In this document: positions 54,176 to 63,453 of the stretch, one piece after another
How positions within the stretch are numbered: position 1 is the stretch's first letter
Layout of the letters: every line of letters starts with the position of its first letter
Source of the DNA: JAWUWD01 sp034112085
Lineage (GTDB): Bacteria; Bacteroidota; Bacteroidia; Cytophagales; Cyclobacteriaceae
DNA: 64,000 bases
Assembly (NCBI GenBank): GCA_034112085.1
Contig: JAWUWD010000030.1
Span: 1 to 64,000, forward strand
Reading direction: 5' to 3'
Translations under genes and position numbers: made by a program
Notes under the pieces: model-generated
Databases searched by the model: none
Told to the model about the DNA's origin: nothing
The model's input: the letters and a program-made list of their open reading frames with translations, nothing else

Positions 54176-55000
54176 CTATTCTTTTAATTCAACGGAATTA
54201 GGTACGTTTTTGTGAATTCTTATAATTCCATAAGCAATAGCAGCTCCAACTAGTCCTCCAAGCAAAACATCAGTTGGGAAGTGTTTTCCAGATAAAGTTC
54301 GAAAGTAGCACCCAAGAATAGTTCCAATAATGGCTATTGACCAAACTACAGTTTTGAACTTACTCTGTTTATAAAATGTACTGTAGCTCATTGCAAAAAA
54401 CACCAAGCCAAATGCTATAATACTTGCATCTCCAGAGAAAAAGGAGTTTCGAATATCATAATCAACAATATCTTCCAAGAATTTCCCTTGTGCTTTGATA
54501 CTTAGTTTTTTAATATCTATATGTGTCATATATGCAAAAGGTCTATACCTTTCAACTAACCCTTTCGCCAACCCAGTCAAGCTCTCAGTAAGCACATAAC
54601 CTTGTGAATAAATGAAAAATAAAACAAGTCTTCTTTTTAAACTACCAGTAAAAAAGAAAAGTGACAGAGGTATTAAATAGATGGCTATGTTTTTGAGAAT
54701 CTTCCCATTGCTTTTTGATACGATGTCCCACCGACCAGCCATGCCTCTGTCAATAGAATTGATTTGTTCAATGCTAATTTCGTCTAAGCTGCCAATTTCA
54801 AATTCTATATGACTTTTGACTTTCTCTTTTTGCAGCTCAATGGATGTATACGATAATCCAAGACATATTAAACAGATGACAACTTCTAGTTTTAAACCTA
54901 AAATAACCGCTTTATGGTCACCCCAATAATTTTTCTGATTTACTATCAAGAGCCAAACTATTAGAAGAGAAATAGCTCCAAAAGAGATCATGCTAGCCAT
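54176..55000 (-). CDS. PAP2-family phosphatase with variant motif
   Basis: The 274-residue integral membrane protein has about six helices. PAP2 motif 1 is KGLVERYRPF (K-x6-RP), and motif 3 is FRTLSGKHFPTD (R-x5-H-x3-D). Motif 2, usually PSGH, reads FFSGDAS, with Asp where the conserved His is expected. The fold should bind phosphate esters such as lipid pyrophosphates at the membrane surface. The changed residue could alter catalysis, though the nucleophilic His of motif 3 is kept. The gene is followed by a repeat fragment and an 18-bp palindrome. Confidence 0.82.
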   Translation of the reverse strand: MASMISFGAISLLIVWLLIVNQKNYWGDHKAVILGLKLEVVICLICLGLSYTSIELQKEKVKSHIEFEIGSLDEISIEQINSIDRGMAGRWDIVSKSNGKILKNIAIYLIPLSLFFFTGSLKRRLVLFFIYSQGYVLTESLTGLAKGLVERYRPFAYMTHIDIKKLSIKAQGKFLEDIVDYDIRNSFFSGDASIIAFGLVFFAMSYSTFYKQSKFKTVVWSIAIIGTILGCYFRTLSGKHFPTDVLLGGLVGAAIAYGIIRIHKNVPNSVELKE

Positions 55001-55082
55001 GTTTAATTCTTAAAATTGTTAAAATTCTATACAGAGAGTAGTGCCGTGCAAGGCACTACACTTTATCTGATGTTGGTGAAAG

Positions 55083-56921
55083 TTATTTTATAGCACTGTT
55101 GAATGCTTCAATGCCTCCCACAATGGGCAAGTTGATAGTCGTTCCGTCTAAATCAATGATAAGTTCTGTTCCGGGAGTAGGCCAAAGCGTGAATTCCTTA
55201 TCACTTGAAAAGATCATCAGGCCGATTTGTTGACCTTTGGGAATCATTTGATCGTCAGGCATTAAGTTAAAAGTAACTTCATAGAATTCTCCAGGAACCA
55301 GAGATTCACTTTTTGTTAATGAACTATGATTTTGAGGATCTGCCCAGCCGCGCGTGATGATATTATCTGTAATCTTGGGCTTTCTGCCCTCAGTCCATGG
55401 TAATGAGACTAACCAAACGGAAAGGTTAGCAGCAGGTTTACTACATGAGATCTTAACAGTAATTTCTGCAGTACCAGAGATATGAATATCTTTAGATAGT
55501 GTAGGTGTTACATAAATCAACCTATGATTAGTAATCTCGGCCTGAGCCAATGAAGCACCTGAAAAAGAATAATTGTCAACAAGTTTTTCTGTTCCTTGAT
55601 TTTTGAATTTTCTGGTACTCAAATTTCCTTTTGAAGGAGCACCAGAGTTTAGATAAAGAGTGACATCTGATGATTCAGGATTCGGATATTCCTTGTAGGC
55701 AGTAGGATTTTCTCTTTTGTCATTTTCTCGTACAATCCATGCTCGAGCATCATTTTCTACCCCATTACTTACGCCATGTAAGTAGCGCGTAAACCACCTG
55801 TTCATAATCTTCATTGGGGGAGGGCCACCATGTCCATTTTGATGATAATATATTTGTGAGGGCAATCCTTTGGCCTTCGCAGCCTCATAAATTCTATAAC
55901 TATGTTCTGTCATCACATTCCAATCGTTAAACCCATGTGACATCAATAATGCGGCTTTCATAGGTTTCATATCATTTAAATAATCGCGACCAGCCCAGAA
56001 GTCATTATAATCACCAGTAATCCTGTCCATGCCATTCTTCATTTCCGTGTCTCTGACTGTGGCATTATTATAAGCACGTTTTGATTCATCACCACTATGG
56101 ATGAAATCATATAGCACATCAATATCTTCACCTAAATATCCTCCCGGAGACCTCACTAATCCATTTGATCGATAATAATGATAATAAGAAGTATTGGGGG
56201 CAATAGGTATTATTGCTTCAAGTCCAGCAACTCCGGTTGTTGCAGCGGCCAAAGGAATGGTTCCATTGTAAGATGTTCCTGTCATTCCTACTTTTCCGGT
56301 AGACCAGAATGCCTTTACTTCTTCATTGCCATCTATGGAAGTGTAACCAGGTATTCGTCCGCATAACCAATCAATTACAGCTTTAGGAGCCAATGACTCG
56401 TTGTCACCACCAACCGTAGGCGATCCTTGAGAAAGTCCAGTTCCAGGAGAAGAGGAGTGCACCACAATATATCCTCTTGCCACCCAAGTTTTTATATGAG
56501 AATTTGAAATAATGGGTCTCTCGCCAGTTCTAACAACCTCTGGATGTACACGTCTTTTTGCGACTACTCCAAGTTCATGCTTTACATCCCAAAATAAACC
56601 ATCTACATTTGATGCCACGCCAGCAAAATAGGGGCTAGAAACATATACTATTGGCAATTTAAGCCCTTCTGTCTCTGTCTGTTCAGGCCTAGTCACGGCT
56701 ACATGCATTCTATCTAATTTCCCATCGCCATCAGTATCAAACTCTGCTTCAACCCATAAATCATGTCTTATCCATTTTTTTTGATTTTCAAAAGCAGGAA
56801 CAATTTGGGCCTCTCCATTTTTGAATATGGGAACGGATTTTTCTACTTTTTGAGCATTCACTGAGATTAGAGGAGCAATTATTATTAATAAGGGGAATAT
56901 TAATTTGATCAGTTTTTTCAT
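55083..56921 (-). CDS. Xaa-Pro dipeptidyl-peptidase (S15/CocE family)
   Basis: The 612-residue secreted protein has a signal peptide (about 1-23, ending VNAQ). The alpha/beta hydrolase domain carries the nucleophile Ser217 in GMTGTSYNGTIP, an acidic residue in SHGFNDWNV near 331 and the catalytic His in YHQNGHGG near 365. A beta-rich PepX C-terminal domain follows (about 400-600). Members cleave Xaa-Pro dipeptides from peptide N-termini or act as esterases. It appears to be monocistronic and should act in the periplasm, feeding peptide uptake. Confidence 0.92.
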   Translation of the reverse strand: MKKLIKLIFPLLIIIAPLISVNAQKVEKSVPIFKNGEAQIVPAFENQKKWIRHDLWVEAEFDTDGDGKLDRMHVAVTRPEQTETEGLKLPIVYVSSPYFAGVASNVDGLFWDVKHELGVVAKRRVHPEVVRTGERPIISNSHIKTWVARGYIVVHSSSPGTGLSQGSPTVGGDNESLAPKAVIDWLCGRIPGYTSIDGNEEVKAFWSTGKVGMTGTSYNGTIPLAAATTGVAGLEAIIPIAPNTSYYHYYRSNGLVRSPGGYLGEDIDVLYDFIHSGDESKRAYNNATVRDTEMKNGMDRITGDYNDFWAGRDYLNDMKPMKAALLMSHGFNDWNVMTEHSYRIYEAAKAKGLPSQIYYHQNGHGGPPPMKIMNRWFTRYLHGVSNGVENDARAWIVRENDKRENPTAYKEYPNPESSDVTLYLNSGAPSKGNLSTRKFKNQGTEKLVDNYSFSGASLAQAEITNHRLIYVTPTLSKDIHISGTAEITVKISCSKPAANLSVWLVSLPWTEGRKPKITDNIITRGWADPQNHSSLTKSESLVPGEFYEVTFNLMPDDQMIPKGQQIGLMIFSSDKEFTLWPTPGTELIIDLDGTTINLPIVGGIEAFNSAIK

Positions 56922-57097
56922 GATGTTGTTGTCATAATTATATCTAACGCCTACTACTTAAGACTTACGTTTAAGAAACAAGTTAGTATCTGTTTCCCAA
57001 ATAGTCAAATCTGCGATTTGACTGCTTAATCAATATTCCTAAGTATGTATCATCCCACAGAAGTAGGGTAGTCTCATGTTTTATGATTCTATTTATC

Positions 57098-58066
57098 TCA
57101 GTTCGAATCACCTTTTTTCTCGCAAACCCATATATTCCTTGTGAATTTTGATTTTCCCCTTTTCTCAACGGTGCAGGAATCAGTAATTTTTAGTCCTAAT
57201 TTTTCGATTACGGGTTCAATATCTGAAATAGAGACAATAACTATCCGTTCGGTTAATTTCACTGTTGATTCTATAATATTTAACGTAATTGAGTCATTGG
57301 AATAGGAGTATAAATTGTACGGAAGGTCAATAATAATTGAATCGTATTTTTTGTCTAGATCTTTAATATCTGAGCAATATACATTAGCTGTATAGTTATA
57401 ATGTTCAAGATTTTTTCTCGTGTGTTTACAAGCATTTGTGTTAATGTCACAACCTTCTATCTTGAACTCCGAAAAACATGCTTCTAACATCACTGTACCA
57501 ACACCACAACATGCATCTAACAACTCATTTGTTTTGTTTCCTATAGATGCTATACTAACAAGAGTCTTCGCAATATTCATGCTTATTGAATTGCTAAATG
57601 AGTGAGGTTTTTTCTTGTGTTTACGCCAGTCTGCATTTGGTTTTTTTAAAATACCGAAATACCAATCATTTTGATAATTGCAGATAGCGTAAGTTATCGA
57701 TGGGGTATCATAATCGGGTATACCATCTATGCAATATCCGACATCTTTTAACTTTTCACGCCTTTGGGTGAAATCTGTAGGATCACCATCTAAAATCAGA
57801 TATTCAATTTTAAATCCCTCAATATGAATATCTTCTTTATTGACGTTTTTTAATAGCTCGGAATAATTTTCTGAGGATGAAATGATCTCCAGCCTATTTT
57901 TAATAAAAGGACTGATCGAAGGATCAATTTTGATGTTTGAAAATAGTAAGTTATTCTTTTCTTCTACCTCAAAGAGTTGCCTTGATTCTAACTTACATAA
58001 TTCGCTATGATGATAGTCGTATTTAAATGAATATAGGTAGTTGTGATTGCGTGTTTTTAGTATCAA
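57098..58066 (-). CDS. TRM11/UPF0020-like RNA methyltransferase
   Basis: The 322-residue SAM-dependent methyltransferase has motif I ELLDACCGVGTVMLEACF near 186-203, then EGCDINTNACKHTRKNL and the catalytic motif IV IIIDLPYNLYSY near 247-258 (the D/N-PPY type used for N-methylation of nucleic acid bases, here DLPY). The N-terminal half may be a substrate-binding domain as in TRM11-like enzymes. The likely substrate is tRNA or rRNA guanine, not proven. It starts at the edge of a 412-base gap that holds a repeat. Confidence 0.82.
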   Translation of the reverse strand: MILKTRNHNYLYSFKYDYHHSELCKLESRQLFEVEEKNNLLFSNIKIDPSISPFIKNRLEIISSSENYSELLKNVNKEDIHIEGFKIEYLILDGDPTDFTQRREKLKDVGYCIDGIPDYDTPSITYAICNYQNDWYFGILKKPNADWRKHKKKPHSFSNSISMNIAKTLVSIASIGNKTNELLDACCGVGTVMLEACFSEFKIEGCDINTNACKHTRKNLEHYNYTANVYCSDIKDLDKKYDSIIIDLPYNLYSYSNDSITLNIIESTVKLTERIVIVSISDIEPVIEKLGLKITDSCTVEKRGKSKFTRNIWVCEKKGDSN

Positions 58067-58114
58067 GTAGTTGTGAAGTTTTCTTAATTACATCAGAGTT
58101 GCCAAATTGTTGCT

Positions 58115-58366
58115 AATGCCTTTATAGAACACTATGCCTATCATGAGCTTAATGGTGATGAAATTAGTATTTTCCGTGTCTCGAACCAAGTTACAGAGAC
58201 TTTAGCGATATTTTTTCTACGTGGACATCTGCCGAAATTTGTGTGCAGGTCAACCACAGGAACTGGCTTCAGGGAGACCTACTTAAGAAGCTAGGAAACT
58301 CCAGACACTGAAAGCGGATATGAATCTAACAATAGTGAACAAAGGCAGGCGTGTCTATACCATTCT
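58115..58366 (+). repeat. ~250-bp intergenic repeat, copy A
   Basis: Copy A is similar over its length to 60223-60485: both contain GCTTAATGGTGATGAAA, then TAGTATTTTC, then CAAGTT-CAGAGA, then GTGCAGG-AACCAC. The two ends of each copy are roughly complementary to each other (TATAGAACAC-TGCCT at the left, AAAGGC-CGTGTCTATA at the right). The copy fills most of the 412-base gap upstream of the ABM-like gene; the remaining 110 bases should carry that gene's promoter. Confidence 0.75.
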
Positions 58367-58478
58367 ATGAGCATTAATTTTTTCCAAGATGGAAAAATGT
58401 CCATGCTTTATTACCATCTATCCATTCTTTGGCCCCACTGATTTCTTCAATTTTGTATTGTAACAAACCCACAAAAAA

Positions 58479-59198
58479 ATGAAAGGAACCAAAAACAAGC
58501 TATCAATCATTGGACTGACCATCTTAATGACAATTTCAACGCTAACATTTTCACAAACAAAAAAAGATAACATGGAAACAGTTAAAAAAGAAACAATCGG
58601 GCTATTGGTATTACTTAAAGCAAAATCAGGGAAAGAAGAGGCAGTTAAGCAGTTTCTAAACAGTGCGTTGAAATTGGTAAACGAAGAGCCTCAAACTGAG
58701 TACTGGTACGCCTTCCAGATCGACAATAATACCTTTGGAATATTTGACACTTTTAGTAAAGAGGAGGGGAGGCAAACGCACCTTTCTGGAAAAGTAGCTG
58801 AAGCACTAATGGCAAATGCTGGAGAGCTGCTCAATGATTTTAATGCTGAAACGGATATTCAAACGATAGATCTACTGGCAAACAATAAGAAGACCGGAGA
58901 GGAGAAAAAAGGGCTTTTGGTAATAATGAAAGCAAAAGCAGATAAATCATCTGATGTGGAAAACTTCCTTTATGAAGGAGAAAAGCTGGTTAAAAATGAG
59001 CCTAATACAGTCTCTTGGTATGCAGCCAAAATGAGCGAAGGGACTTACGTCATTTTTGACACATTTACAGATGATTCAGGAAGAGATTCACATCTCAATG
59101 GGCAAATTGCGGCAACACTTATGGAGAATGCACCTGTGATTTTGGAAGGTTTCGAAACTTCAGCTATTCAGACCTTTGACATATTGGCTTCAAAATAA
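58479..59198 (+). CDS. Secreted protein with duplicated ABM-like domain
   Basis: The 239-residue protein has a signal peptide (about 1-25, ending TLTFSQ) and two homologous halves (about 38-135 and 145-238). Each reads roughly GLLVLLKAKSGKEEAVKQFL, then WYAFQIDNNTFGIFDTF, then a helix ending LMANA. This is the ferredoxin-like fold of antibiotic-biosynthesis-monooxygenase (ABM)/YgiN proteins, usually found as single domains forming dimers; here one chain supplies both halves. It is followed by a terminator and an AraC-type regulator that may control it. The exported location is unusual for the fold. Confidence 0.85.
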   Translation: MKGTKNKLSIIGLTILMTISTLTFSQTKKDNMETVKKETIGLLVLLKAKSGKEEAVKQFLNSALKLVNEEPQTEYWYAFQIDNNTFGIFDTFSKEEGRQTHLSGKVAEALMANAGELLNDFNAETDIQTIDLLANNKKTGEEKKGLLVIMKAKADKSSDVENFLYEGEKLVKNEPNTVSWYAAKMSEGTYVIFDTFTDDSGRDSHLNGQIAATLMENAPVILEGFETSAIQTFDILASK

Positions 59199-59221
59199 GT
59201 GTAAAAAAGCCAATTAGTTGT

Positions 59222-59268
59222 AGATTCGGACCATCCTAATTTGAGTTGGATGGTCTGAATCTATTTTC
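59222..59268 (+). terminator. Terminator after the duplicated ABM gene
   Basis: AGATTCGGACCATCC at 59222-59236 pairs with GGATGGTCTGAATCT at 59248-59262 (one G-T wobble), followed by ATTTTCC. It lies 24 bases past the stop codon. Confidence 0.78.
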
Positions 59269-59320
59269 CAATATTATAAAATAAGTTTGTCAGAGTATCT
59301 TAAATTACTTTCAACTTTTC

Positions 59321-60199
59321 ATGGTGAATAGAACTGTTACACATACGATCATTGACCAACAAACCAGCGAATTGGCTTTTAAGGTCTATGCATTTAAAGA
59401 TCTGGACCACTTCGATCATTTACAAAGGAGAAACTACTATTCTCTGATTCTTATGCAGAAAGGTGAGCCGACTTTGAAGGTGGGCTTATCTGAATACATT
59501 CTGAGTGAAGGAGCGATGATCTGTCTTTCTCCATACCAGCCATTCATGATCACGTCTGATGTCGAGTGCACTGGTTGGATGCTTAATTTTCATCCGGATT
59601 TTTTCTGTACCTATAGGCATCAAAATGAAATAGAGACAGAGGGAGTATTATTTCATAACTTCCATCAGGCGCCTTATTTTAGACTGTCTGAAGAAAGTAT
59701 TTTCCTCAATCTTTTCCATCAGATATCGCTGGAACTGACCAAGAATAAAATCGCTCAACATGAGGTATTGGTTGCTTACTTAAAGATTTTTTTGATAGAG
59801 GCTGTACGGCAAAAAAGGAATTTTGAAAATGATAATGAACCCGATCCTACAGCAGATCGGACAGAAATGATTCAAAAATTATTGGATGCCATTGAAAATA
59901 ATTTTTGTGCAGTTAATACTCCTCAAAAGTATGCAGATATACTTTGTGTCTCTGCCAAAACCCTAGGTAGAATTACCAAGAAGAATCTTGGTAAAACGCT
60001 CACTGAACTGATTTCTAACCGGGTGGTGATTGAAGCAAAACGTGAACTGTATTTAACCTCTAAGTCAGTGAAGCAAGTAAGTGCACTTCTAGGTTATCCT
60101 GATGAGTTCTACTTTAGTCGATTATTTAAGAAAAAAGTTGGTGTTTCGCCTGATGTTTATCGAAAAACTGTTGGTTTCGCCAAACTTGAGATTAAATAA
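59321..60199 (+). CDS. AraC-family transcriptional regulator
   Basis: The 292-residue protein has an N-terminal cupin-like sensing domain (about 35-130: YYSLILMQKGEPTLKVGLSEYILSEGAMICLSPYQPF). The C-terminal AraC domain (about 190-285) has two helix-turn-helix units: TPQKYADILCVSAKTLGRITKKNLGKTL, then SVKQVSALLGYPDEFYFSRLFKKKVGVSPDVYR. It is the likely regulator of the upstream exported ABM-like gene. Both genes together sit between two direct copies of the ~250-bp repeat. Confidence 0.93.
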   Translation: MVNRTVTHTIIDQQTSELAFKVYAFKDLDHFDHLQRRNYYSLILMQKGEPTLKVGLSEYILSEGAMICLSPYQPFMITSDVECTGWMLNFHPDFFCTYRHQNEIETEGVLFHNFHQAPYFRLSEESIFLNLFHQISLELTKNKIAQHEVLVAYLKIFLIEAVRQKRNFENDNEPDPTADRTEMIQKLLDAIENNFCAVNTPQKYADILCVSAKTLGRITKKNLGKTLTELISNRVVIEAKRELYLTSKSVKQVSALLGYPDEFYFSRLFKKKVGVSPDVYRKTVGFAKLEIK

Positions 60200-60222
60200 G
60201 TTTAAAATACTAGGCATTGCAC

Positions 60223-60485
60223 ACAACGCCCGTATAGAACGCTGTGCCTATTCGGTGCTTAATGGTGATGAAAGTAGTATTTTCTGTGTTTCCTTCCAAG
60301 TTGCAGAGAGATTAGCGACAACCTTTCTGCGCACTGCGAGCCGAAACCTGCGTGCAGGCTAACCACAAAAACCAGCTCCATAGAGACCTTCTCAGCTACC
60401 CATGAAACTCAAAACACAGAAGATACGGACAAGCCGCACCCGCTTGATGAAGTATGAGTAAAGGCATGCGTTTCTATGCAATGTT
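60223..60485 (+). repeat. ~250-bp intergenic repeat, copy B
   Basis: Copy B begins ACAACGCCCGTATAGAACGC and ends GGCATGCGTTTCTATGCAAT; its ends are imperfectly complementary. It matches copy A (58115-58366) in order and orientation, with scattered substitutions and small indels. It fills the gap between the AraC gene and the convergent lipoprotein gene; no gene is present in it. Confidence 0.78.
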
Positions 60486-60495
60486 AGCTGTTGTT

Positions 60496-61074
60496 TTACC
60501 ACGCAGTTATCCAAAAAGCTGCAAGTCCATAGGATTCATTTATTACAACTCCTTTAGTGTAGCCGTGTCTCCATTCTGTCTCATCACACCAGTCCAATGT
60601 CAAACTAGCACGTGGCAAGAATTCCCCTTTTTTTGACTCAAGCAGGAATATCTGAAAGTCATCAGGCAAAAATGTTGCTTCGATTTTCAATTTCTCCATG
60701 AGGAAGTAAAATGAAGGGGTGGTTGATTCTGCCTTGTCACAGTCAAATTGCCTTGGACAATTAATACAATTTGATGTTGAATCAGTCGTGAATGATTTAT
60801 TCCCTAGATCGAATTCTTTCTTGATGTCAATAATTTCCGATGGGTTCACCTTATATGTGTGAATAGCCCACGCTCCCAAATGATTGAGTTCCTCTACAGT
60901 TGTGTCTCCAATATTTGGGTAAAATTCAACTTGGTGAAAAAAAGCCAAATCGCGATTGACCATATGATCAATCAATATGTTGTCAAATTTTTGCTCAAAT
61001 TCAGAACTTGTTTTCTCAGAGTTAGTGCATGAAATGCAGATGGTGAGGAATATGATTAAAGTGGTTCGAGACAT
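60496..61074 (-). CDS. Lipoprotein of unknown function
   Basis: The ATG at 61074 is chosen because it opens a lipoprotein signal (MSRTTLIIFLTICISCTNSE, Cys16), giving 192 residues; a further upstream start would add 31 residues without a signal. The mature part holds a cysteine cluster CINCPRQFDCDK near 119-130 that could bind a metal or form disulfides. I recognise no named family. The gene is bracketed by a 10-bp inverted repeat (60484-60493 and 61107-61116) and adjoins repeat copy B, so it may have arrived as a small cassette. Confidence 0.7.
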   Translation of the reverse strand: MSRTTLIIFLTICISCTNSEKTSSEFEQKFDNILIDHMVNRDLAFFHQVEFYPNIGDTTVEELNHLGAWAIHTYKVNPSEIIDIKKEFDLGNKSFTTDSTSNCINCPRQFDCDKAESTTPSFYFLMEKLKIEATFLPDDFQIFLLESKKGEFLPRASLTLDWCDETEWRHGYTKGVVINESYGLAAFWITAW

Positions 61075-61245
61075 AAAATGTTCGTTAAGGCATATTGTTT
61101 GCAAATAACAGCTAACAACTGAGTATACCACATGTAGTTTATTTTCCATTAGAATTGCACCGCTCATGTTGTTTGCTCTTCTAAATTGAAATCAGCACTC
61201 ATAATTGGTTCGACTTTTGTACATTGGATTAGTAAATCATTCACT

Positions 61246-61959
61246 ATGAAATCAGAAAATTTCTTGCCCGCTATTCTCATTACAATAGGCTTATCACTTG
61301 CGGGGTATTTCATCGGCAATGGCATCTTCAAGACGAAAGCACTTGACAGATATGTCACCGTAAAAGGTTTGGCAGAAAGAGAAGTAGATGCAAATTTGGC
61401 TATTTGGCCAATATCTTTTTCAGAAGCCTCTAACGATCTTAACGCGCTGCAATCTGAATTAGAAACTAACACTTTCATAATAAAAGCATTTTTAAAGGAA
61501 AGAGGGTTTGACGATACTGAAGTGAGTGTAGGTACGCAAAGCATCACTGATTTTCAAGCATCTCAATATTATGGAAATGCACAACAGAGGAAGTACAGAT
61601 ATCTGGGCAAAGGGAAGCTGACTGTGAGGACAACAAAAGTAGGTCAATTGGTGGATGCACTTGGCAATTTATCCACCTTGATCGGTCAAGGCATTATACT
61701 TGCTGACGAGAATTATTATGAAAGTAAGGTGCAATATTTATATACAGATCTCAATCAAATTAAACCAGAAATGATCGAGGAGGCAACGATCAATGCACGA
61801 CAGTCTGCAACTAAGTTTGCACAAGATTCAGGATCAAAGGTTGGTAAAATCAGGCAAGCCAATCAGGGTTTGTTTTCAATCAACGATCGCGATTTCAACA
61901 GCCCTCACAAAAAGAAAATTAGGGTAGTAACAACGGTAGAATATTACTTGGAGGATTGA
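61246..61959 (+). CDS. SIMPL domain (DUF541) protein
   Basis: The ATG at 61246 is chosen because it opens a membrane-anchor or signal segment (MKSENFLPAILITIGLSLAGYFIG); an upstream start would add 20 residues. The 237-residue product shows the SIMPL/DUF541 fold: RYVTVKGLAEREVDANLAIWPISF, then a helix, then TVRTTKVGQLVDALGNLSTLIGQG, then RQSATKFAQDSGSKVGKIRQANQG. The family is found in periplasmic and outer-membrane proteins of unclear role, some tied to oxidative stress. The downstream membrane protein gene starts within its stop codon. Confidence 0.88.
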   Translation: MKSENFLPAILITIGLSLAGYFIGNGIFKTKALDRYVTVKGLAEREVDANLAIWPISFSEASNDLNALQSELETNTFIIKAFLKERGFDDTEVSVGTQSITDFQASQYYGNAQQRKYRYLGKGKLTVRTTKVGQLVDALGNLSTLIGQGIILADENYYESKVQYLYTDLNQIKPEMIEEATINARQSATKFAQDSGSKVGKIRQANQGLFSINDRDFNSPHKKKIRVVTTVEYYLED

Positions 61960-62156
61960 TGATCAACTACTGGGAAACGCTTGCGCTTTATATTGCTGTC
62001 ACATGCCTGATTTTCACCGTGATTGGGTTTATCAATCCAGTGATTATGCTGTGGTGGGAAGATGTACAGAATAGGAAGAAAGTGCTGCAATATTATGCCA
62101 CCACTGGCCTTGTCGCCTACTTGGTGCATTGGGGATTCAAACTATTTGGGTCTTAG
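61959..62156 (+). CDS. Small membrane protein coupled to the SIMPL gene
   Basis: The 65-residue protein begins with an ATG that overlaps the SIMPL stop codon (TGATG). It has a long hydrophobic N-terminal stretch (about 5-30, LALYIAVTCLIFTVIGFINPVIML) and a second hydrophobic helix at about 46-60. I recognise no family, but tight coupling to the upstream gene supports it as real, possibly a membrane partner of the SIMPL protein. Confidence 0.68.
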   Translation: MINYWETLALYIAVTCLIFTVIGFINPVIMLWWEDVQNRKKVLQYYATTGLVAYLVHWGFKLFGS

Positions 62157-62163
62157 TTTTCCC

Positions 62164-63447
62164 TCATCCAAAAGCCTTTATAAACTTCTGATTTATTTCG
62201 TCTAGGCAAAGATTACCTATGCTTCCCTCATGTGTGTGATTCACTATTTTTTTAGGCTCAAATTCACCTTTCAGAATTTCTTTTCCTAGCTGTTTGTATG
62301 CATCTCTGAAAGACATTCCACTAAGCACAAGTGTGTTGACTTCTTCTACACTGTACATGTATTTGTAAATGTCATTATCTACGATATTGTTTTTTATGAT
62401 GATGTGTTGCAACATGAAGTTGCAAACTTCGAGTATGTCTTTTAACTCATCTATGCCTCCGATAAAGCTTTCCTTGATTAGTTGTAAATCTCTATGATAT
62501 CCACTTGTCAGGTTGTTCGTGATCATCATGATTTCTGTAGGCAGGTTCTGAATTTTGTTGCATTTGGCTCTGATTAGCTCAAAGACGTCAGGGTTTTGTT
62601 TGTGCGGCATGATGCTAGAGCCTGTCGTGAGTTCTTTTGGGAAACCAATAAAGTCAAAATTTTGACTCATAAACAAACATACATCTGCCGAAAATTTGGA
62701 CAATGTACCAGCTACAGAGGCTAGTGCAAACGCAGTTGATTTTTCCAATTTTCCTCTGCTCATCTGAGCTGCTACTACATTGTATTTCATTGTGTCAAAG
62801 TTGAGAAGATCAGTCGTCATCGTACGGTTGATTGGAAAAGAACTGCCATAACCAGCGGCTGAGCCCAGCGGGTTCTGATCACTTATTTTTAAGGCAGCAT
62901 TGAGCATAATCACATCATCTATCAAGGACTCTGCGTAGGCAGAAAACCAAAGACCAAATGAGGAAGGCATCGCTACTTGAGTATGGGTATATCCTGGAAG
63001 TAGCACTTCTTTGTGGGATTCACTGAGCTTCATTAAGGTGTCAAAAAGAGTTTTGGTGAGTTGCTTGATCAACCCAATTTCATCTTTGGTATAGAGGTGC
63101 AGATCCACCAAAACTTGGTCATTTCTTGAACGGGCAGTATGAATTTTTTTGCCAGCATCTCCGATTTTCTTGACCAGTTCAAACTCAATCTTACTATGTA
63201 CATCCTCGAATTGTTCCTCAATCATAAAAGATCCGTCTTTAACTGAACGCATCAAGTTATTGAGTTCGGTCACTATTGCAGCTAGCTCTTCTGAAGTCAA
63301 GATACCAATGCTCTCTAGCATTTTTGCATGAGCAATATTTCCTTTGATATCATATTTGGCAAGCTTTAAGTCTAAAATACGGTCATTTCCAACAGTAAAT
63401 TTTTCTACTACATTATCAGTTGTATATCCTTTTTCCCAAAGTTTCAT
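62164..63447 (-). CDS. argH: Argininosuccinate lyase
   Basis: The 427-residue enzyme of the fumarase/aspartase superfamily splits argininosuccinate into arginine and fumarate, the last step of arginine synthesis. Family motifs are THTQVAMPSSFG near 153 and the mobile signature loop GSSIMPHKQNPDVFEL near 277, whose first Ser is the catalytic acid. The N-terminus is MKLWEKGYTTDNVVEKFTVGND, as in other Bacteroidetes ArgH. It lies six bases downstream of the deacylase gene and is part of an arginine operon that continues beyond the right edge. Confidence 0.95.
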   Translation of the reverse strand: MKLWEKGYTTDNVVEKFTVGNDRILDLKLAKYDIKGNIAHAKMLESIGILTSEELAAIVTELNNLMRSVKDGSFMIEEQFEDVHSKIEFELVKKIGDAGKKIHTARSRNDQVLVDLHLYTKDEIGLIKQLTKTLFDTLMKLSESHKEVLLPGYTHTQVAMPSSFGLWFSAYAESLIDDVIMLNAALKISDQNPLGSAAGYGSSFPINRTMTTDLLNFDTMKYNVVAAQMSRGKLEKSTAFALASVAGTLSKFSADVCLFMSQNFDFIGFPKELTTGSSIMPHKQNPDVFELIRAKCNKIQNLPTEIMMITNNLTSGYHRDLQLIKESFIGGIDELKDILEVCNFMLQHIIIKNNIVDNDIYKYMYSVEEVNTLVLSGMSFRDAYKQLGKEILKGEFEPKKIVNHTHEGSIGNLCLDEINQKFIKAFG

Positions 63448-63453
63448 ATCTAT

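Noticed and set aside
56983..57168. Small minus-strand frame overlapping the end of the methyltransferase gene
   Set aside because: It overlaps the well-supported methyltransferase in another frame and lacks any recognisable feature.
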